Assembly: GCA_025403435.1 (NCBI GenBank)
Contig: CM046337.1
Location: forward strand, 1,495,501 to 1,559,500
Source: Artocarpus heterophyllus
Taxonomy: Eukaryota; Streptophyta; Magnoliopsida; Rosales; Moraceae
Direction: 5' to 3'
DNA length: 64,000 bases
Shown in pieces: positions 59,127-64,000 of this stretch (positions are counted from its first letter, which is position 1; the number at the start of each line of letters is the position of its first letter). The notes under the pieces were generated by a model. That model ran no database searches, was not told the DNA's origin, and saw nothing but the letters and a program-made list of their open reading frames with translations. A program made the position numbers and the translations under genes.

Positions 59127-62100
59127 ATGGAAACCGGGAGTAGCAGTGAAAGCCCTACGGTGACGAAGAAATCCAAAGCGAAGCTTCCCAGAAGCCCAAG
59201 GAAAGCTCCAGCTTTCTCAAGCAGAGTCAGTTTCACTTTCATTCACGCTCTTAATTCTTTCGCCGAGTCCATATCCGAGCTTCCTGTGGTCGAAATCACA
59301 ATGTAAGTTTATTTTTTTTGGGTCATGGCAATTCAGGAGTATTGCTTGGTGGTACTTATGTCAATTTATAAGATAAAGGTGAAATTGAAGTATGATTTCT
59401 GGTTGATTATTCTAAACCTCTAGCTATGTAATATGAGCATTCTGATGCTGTGTAGTGTTGTTTATTGATATGCCTTGCGTATTGCAGCGAAGAGATTGGG
59501 AAAAGCAAGTTTAATTCCATGATTGGTCTTGTTGATCGAGAACGTGTTGATGAGGCACTCTATGATGATTATGAAACGGAAAAGGCTCGTGAGGTGTGCA
59601 TACTTTTTTTTTCCCGCCTTCTATTTGTTATTGTTAAGCATGGGCATGTCAGGATTTTCTAAGTTTGTGGTAGGTTGCTAGAGTTGTACGTGTGATATAT
59701 ATCTTCTGTTGCAAATAGTTGGATTCTTGGTGTTCTAGTTTTCATGCTAATCTATTTATTGCCCATTTCATCTTTGAGTGTGTTTTGTAGATAGTATACA
59801 GAAACTTTGACCTAATGAGTATATCTAAGTTTTTCTGTATCTGAGAATACCAAGAAACGTTCTCTAAATTATGAGTTGCTGTTGGTTTTTATAGTTATAA
59901 GTGTTATTTTCTGGAAAAATGAGTATCTTCTTCATTTTTGCATTACAGAAACGGCTAGCAAAGGAAGCCCGGGCTCAATAAATACAAGCAAAGAATATTT
60001 CCCTTGGAAAAAAAGTCAAAGAGCCCCAATCTACAAGGGTAATAAAGGGTCACGTTGAAGCTTCATTTTACAGGGTCACGTGCAAGGTTGAGTAACATTT
60101 TATTTGGAAATCTTCTTCTAGCATACTGCATGCCATTACTTTTTTATGTTTATTTGCCTCAATCCACTGCATGGTTCTTTCCATTACTTAAAATGGGTTT
60201 TAAATGCAGGATAATGGAAGAGGAATGCCTCATGATGACATCCCAAATATGTTTGGACGAGGTTCAAACTTCAGAGTTACTCTGTAAACCAAATTTCCAT
60301 AATTTTCCACATAATTTGGTCATGCACAGACATTTTTGTATTTGTTGAATATACAATTCTTTCTTGTACATCCACGAGCTTTTGTAAATGAATGAATTCA
60401 TGCAGTTCTCTCTGGGACAAAATATGGCTTGAAGCAGACACGTGGGAAGTTTGGTCTTGGTGCAAAGATGGTAATAATGGAATATCATATTCCTATGCTT
60501 TCATAGCTTTAGTTTATTGTTGATAACTTAACGTCCTACTCCCGCTTATGCAGGCATTGATTTGGTCTAAGATGAGTACAGGGCTTCCTATAGAGATCTC
60601 GTCATCAATGAAGGGTCAGAATTACCTTTCATTCTGCAGGCTGGATATAGATATTCATCGGTATGTCTAATATAACGACCAATGGTATTAGTTCTTTGAC
60701 AGTTTGTGGATACAAGCTGAATGTTTTCCTGTACACTTTCTACATGTATGTGCTGTGCATGCCTTGTGTGTCTCTGAAGTTCATCTAGGGAATCATGAAA
60801 CCAATAGTTCAAAGAAGTAGAATTGGAGCTCTAGAGTTTAGACTCTTGTTCCTTGTCATAATGGTGCTCTTTCGAGCTTTCTGGAATATTCCTCATGTTC
60901 ATGCTCATGAAAAGCGGGATAATAAGGAACGATGGCATGGAGCTGAAATACAAGTTGTAATCGAGGGAAACTGGACAACTTACCGTGTATGCGCCTTGTA
61001 ACTGGCACTTTTCTGTTTGGTGGTGGCCGATGCATTTTGAGTGGTTTGATTCCCTGTGGTTTTTCAATAAACATAAACTTAACCAAAATAGTTCTCTAAA
61101 CGAAAAAAACTTTTTTCTTGGCATGTGCAGCCCAAGATATTGCATTACATGTGACAGATGGCTGTTATCACCCCTTATGCGCAGTTCCTGTTCAAATTTG
61201 TATCTGATGCAGCTGAGTACGCTTTCTATCTTTCTATCCCTCTCTCCGAAACTCAGAGAAACACATATAATATACTATTTGCGTTTCCTTTTCAGGCAGT
61301 AAAAATGTAACTATAAGGTTTGCATGAAGAACTGATGTAATGCCACCAGTTCCTCTTGAGACAAAGCACCATCCATCATGAGTTGACTTACTGCTGATCA
61401 AACGCCTCATAGCAGAAACATCAAAACAGAACCTTTTGCAGTTTCTTCAGCATGAATTTGTTAATATAGGAAAATCTTATGCTGAACAGTTAATAGGTAC
61501 GACGTTGGAGGAATGTTATGTTCCTGTTCGTATAGTTAAACTGTACTAATTAGTGTGTTTTTCTTGAAGGTCATGCTGGAATGCATAGATGTGGTCGACA
61601 GCAAAATTTTATTGTGTAAGACCAAAACTTGTATGATTTTAGTTTGCTTATAGTACAGCCAGTTGGACAAGATATTATACACTAAAAAGTCTGCATTTAT
61701 TTCACATTAAAGTTGAGGAACCTGGCACATGCATTAGGCTAAAGGTAGTTTGCCTATTCTGTATCCAGCTACTTATTAACTCTAAAACAATTTTGGTTCC
61801 TGACGTGGAAATGCTTTCTTGGTTTCAAGGGGAAATGGGTCCCGACTTCAGCCCAAAAATGGCAGTAAAGTCTCTAACTTCTCAGCAAATTGTTCGGATC
61901 CATCAGTTATTTTGTCAAGCAAAGTTTGATGACCCTAGTGGTAATGTAAGCTTCCCTTGCTCTTTATTTGATGCCATCGTATATTTATCTTAATTTGTGT
62001 AATAGTATTCACAACAATCTCTTCCCATAGGTTATCTCATGTGAATCAGCTCAATACTAAAAAACTGTTTTTAGTGTCTGAGTCCTGCAGGGGAATATAA

Positions 62101-63572
62101 GCGTCGTCTTTGGATTATAAAAGAGCTGCATCCAGACATGGTTGCAACTTATTCAGGCAGGTTGTGTTCTTAATCTTGTTTCCATTTCTCCTTTTCATGG
62201 CCTTTGGGCCTTGGGTGCTTGGGTGGGGCATTAACTTGGAAACGTTTGTGACAATTCAACCTTGCTTCAAGAAACCCACCCTTCCTCTTTTTTCACAAAT
62301 ACGAAAGTTCCATGTATAGTTCTGATATCCGAAAAGATTACCATATATAGGACAAAATTTCAACTGGATGTGTTGTTCCTGACCGAACGTGTTTTTTTAA
62401 TATATAACATTAATAATAATAATACAGTGCACAAGTTTTTGAAGGCCACCCATTCATCGTGGAAGCAGGTGTCAGTGTGGGTGGAAAAGATGTGAAGCAG
62501 GTAGGACTTTCTCTACTGATACTTGAAGTCGATGCAGTGTTTGGGTTCTAATTTATTAAATTAAGTAGTTTCATCGTCCAAGGTAACTTTGGCTACATTG
62601 GAGAAAACTCAGGAGTGTCATGTATTAGACTTGCACTGTCCACTGGCTTGGTTCTGTAATTATAATAAATTTGCATCCCATGTTGCTTGCCTGCTAGTTA
62701 AGTGTTACAAGAAGCTTATTGAACATAACTATTTCTCTGCAATTCAAATACAGACCCCAATGATTTATGACACCCATCATTTTGTATTCTAGGGTCTGAA
62801 TATATTCAGATTTGCAAATCGGATACCACTTCTTTTTGAGCAGGGCGCTGATCTTGTCACCTGGACTGTCCTTAAGAGAATCAAGTATGAAATGCAATAA
62901 TCTCCATGGAATTTTTTTTTAAGGGAAATGTTGTTGATGAGAACTAAATGGCCGTGATATCTTTTGAAACATTAATCTTGCAGTTGGAGTAGCTACAAGA
63001 TAAACCAGACACAAGACAAAATTGGTGTTTTTGTGAGCATTGTAAGCACAAAAATCCCCTTTAAAGGTACTGGCAAGGAGTACATTGGAGATGATATAAC
63101 CAAAATAGCTTCAGCTGTCAAGGTAGGAATTCAGACCTAAACTGGGTTCTCTATTCTAGTACTATATGATCAGAAAACTAACAATTTGTATGTCTGCAGT
63201 CTGCCATTCAGCAGTGTTGCGTCCAGCTAAAAAGCAAGATAGTGAAGAAAATGCAGGCTTGTGAGCAGCAGGAGAGGAAACGAAATCTGAGCAAGTAAAC
63301 TTGATCACCTCAGCTGCTCCAACTTCTCGAGTCTGTTGAATGATGTCTAATTTTTGTTGTTCACATGAAACTGAAATAATCTAAATATCAACTGCAGGTA
63401 CATCCCAGATGTTACAGGTGCTGTATATGATGTTTTGAAGGGAATGGCACAATTACATGCATCAAAAAAGAAACGTTTTGAGGCTGAAGATGCAGAATTA
63501 CTCGGGAAAGTTTCAGCTCGTCTGGTTACAAAAGAAACACTTATGGAAAAGCTTGCCCAACATGTTGAACAG
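59127..63572 (+). pseudogene. TOP6B: DNA topoisomerase VI subunit B (TOP6B) copy, decayed, intron-containing
   Basis: TOP6B is the GHKL-ATPase half of plant topoisomerase VI, needed for endoreduplication. Sixteen exons are recognisable: 59127-59302, 59488-59592, 59949-60086, 60210-60261, 60406-60470, 60554-60660, 60884-60986, 61131-61216, about 61300-61496, 61830-61945, 62075-62160, 62428-62500, 62793-62884, 62984-63122, 63200-63294, 63398-63572. ATP-lid motifs DNGRGMP and GKFGLGAKM survive, and the transducer part (EYIGDD, QQERKR) is intact. Lesions: exon 1 lacks the N-box region of the ATPase; exon 3 has a TAA and a 1-base insertion; the exon 7 acceptor is GG instead of AG; exon 8 has a TGA for Arg; exon 9 has two TGA. 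Introns rule out a processed copy. The C-terminal exons were not found before the window end. Confidence 0.85.
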
Positions 63573-64000
63573 GTGAGCTCAGTTCTATGGAGCTTAAATT
63601 ACTTGCAATAAGCGTAAATACAAGTCAGAATTCTTCCCCTTTCCATGCTTTTTTACCTGCAGAAAATTAGAACGCAAAATATCTATCAGTAGTGCGCTTT
63701 CCTACACCATTAGATTTACGTTGTATTTAATTTTGACGCAACTCTGGTATGCTCTAATATTTTGTTGCGACAAGATCTAATATTCAAAAATATATACATA
63801 ACTTGTTGCAAAATGTACCCTCTTGTTATTATTTACTTTGCCTTTGGCAGCCACAGATCAAACCACTACTTCAACTCTGCATTCTACTTTATAGAGTAGA
63901 CAGGTACTAAAATATCACTTAAAACTGAGAACAATACAAGTCTTCAAATTTGCTTTGCAATTTCTATGATGGAGATGATTTTTTTTTTTTTTCATTGTAA
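63573..64000 (+). other. Intron or flank after the last recognised TOP6B exon
   Basis: No further TOP6B exon is evident; the expected last C-terminal segment may lie beyond the window or be lost. The sequence is AT-rich with a T run at 63,979-63,992. Confidence 0.4.

Noticed and set aside
1..64000. CRISPR arrays, bacterial operons, rRNA or complete tRNA genes
   Set aside because: None seen; the sequence is plant nuclear DNA with introns and eukaryotic transposons.

Overview
The window is AT-rich nuclear DNA of a flowering plant, very probably a eudicot. The evidence is GT-AG intron-rich genes, a chloroplast-type 13-lipoxygenase, a plant-type topoisomerase VI B subunit, and many plant transposon families (LTR, CACTA, MITE, LINE/SINE-like). 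The species cannot be named from the sequence. Coding density is low. By eye there is one apparently intact host gene, two decayed host genes, and two open frames carried by a young LTR element. Layout: 1-2.2 kb is AT-rich intergenic DNA. 2.2-6.5 kb is an old repeat interrupted by a solo LTR (TSD GCACC) and by a decayed 3.0-kb CACTA transposon (TSD AAG). 9.1-17.0 kb, minus strand, is an intact nine-exon 13-lipoxygenase gene of about 897 aa (LOX copy 1). 17.1-42.8 kb is transposon-derived and intergenic. It holds three solo LTRs of one 2.1-kb family (A), one of which contains a nested solo LTR of a second family (B), each flanked by 5-bp duplications, plus MITEs, tandem repeats and two unusual T-poor, ACGAC-rich tracts. 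42.8-47.3 kb plus 56.2 kb, minus strand, is a second, same-orientation lipoxygenase copy with many lesions (LOX copy 2, pseudogene). 47,274-56,216 is an almost pristine LTR retrotransposon on the plus strand (TSD TAGGG) inserted into exon 1 of LOX copy 2. 58.7-63.6 kb, plus strand, is a TOP6B (DNA topoisomerase VI subunit B) gene copy that keeps its introns but carries nonsense, frameshift and splice lesions. It runs to or past the window edge. The most unusual object is the 8.9-kb LTR element. It has near-identical 2.37-kb LTRs, an initiator-Met-tRNA-type primer binding site and a polypurine tract, but no recognisable gag-pol. Its 4.2-kb interior instead carries two intact, intronless, same-strand frames. 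The first (173 aa) is a basic four-cysteine zinc-finger-like protein that recalls the nucleic-acid-binding cysteine-rich proteins of flexuous plant RNA viruses. The second (216 aa) is a LOG-family (cytokinin-activating phosphoribohydrolase) protein. It keeps the PGGxGTxEE signature, has lost the usual Arg-Lys pair, and ends in an EAR-like LxLxL tail. I infer a non-autonomous retrotransposon that has captured and kept two host- or virus-manipulating genes. All family calls are from motif recognition by eye; no database search was possible.
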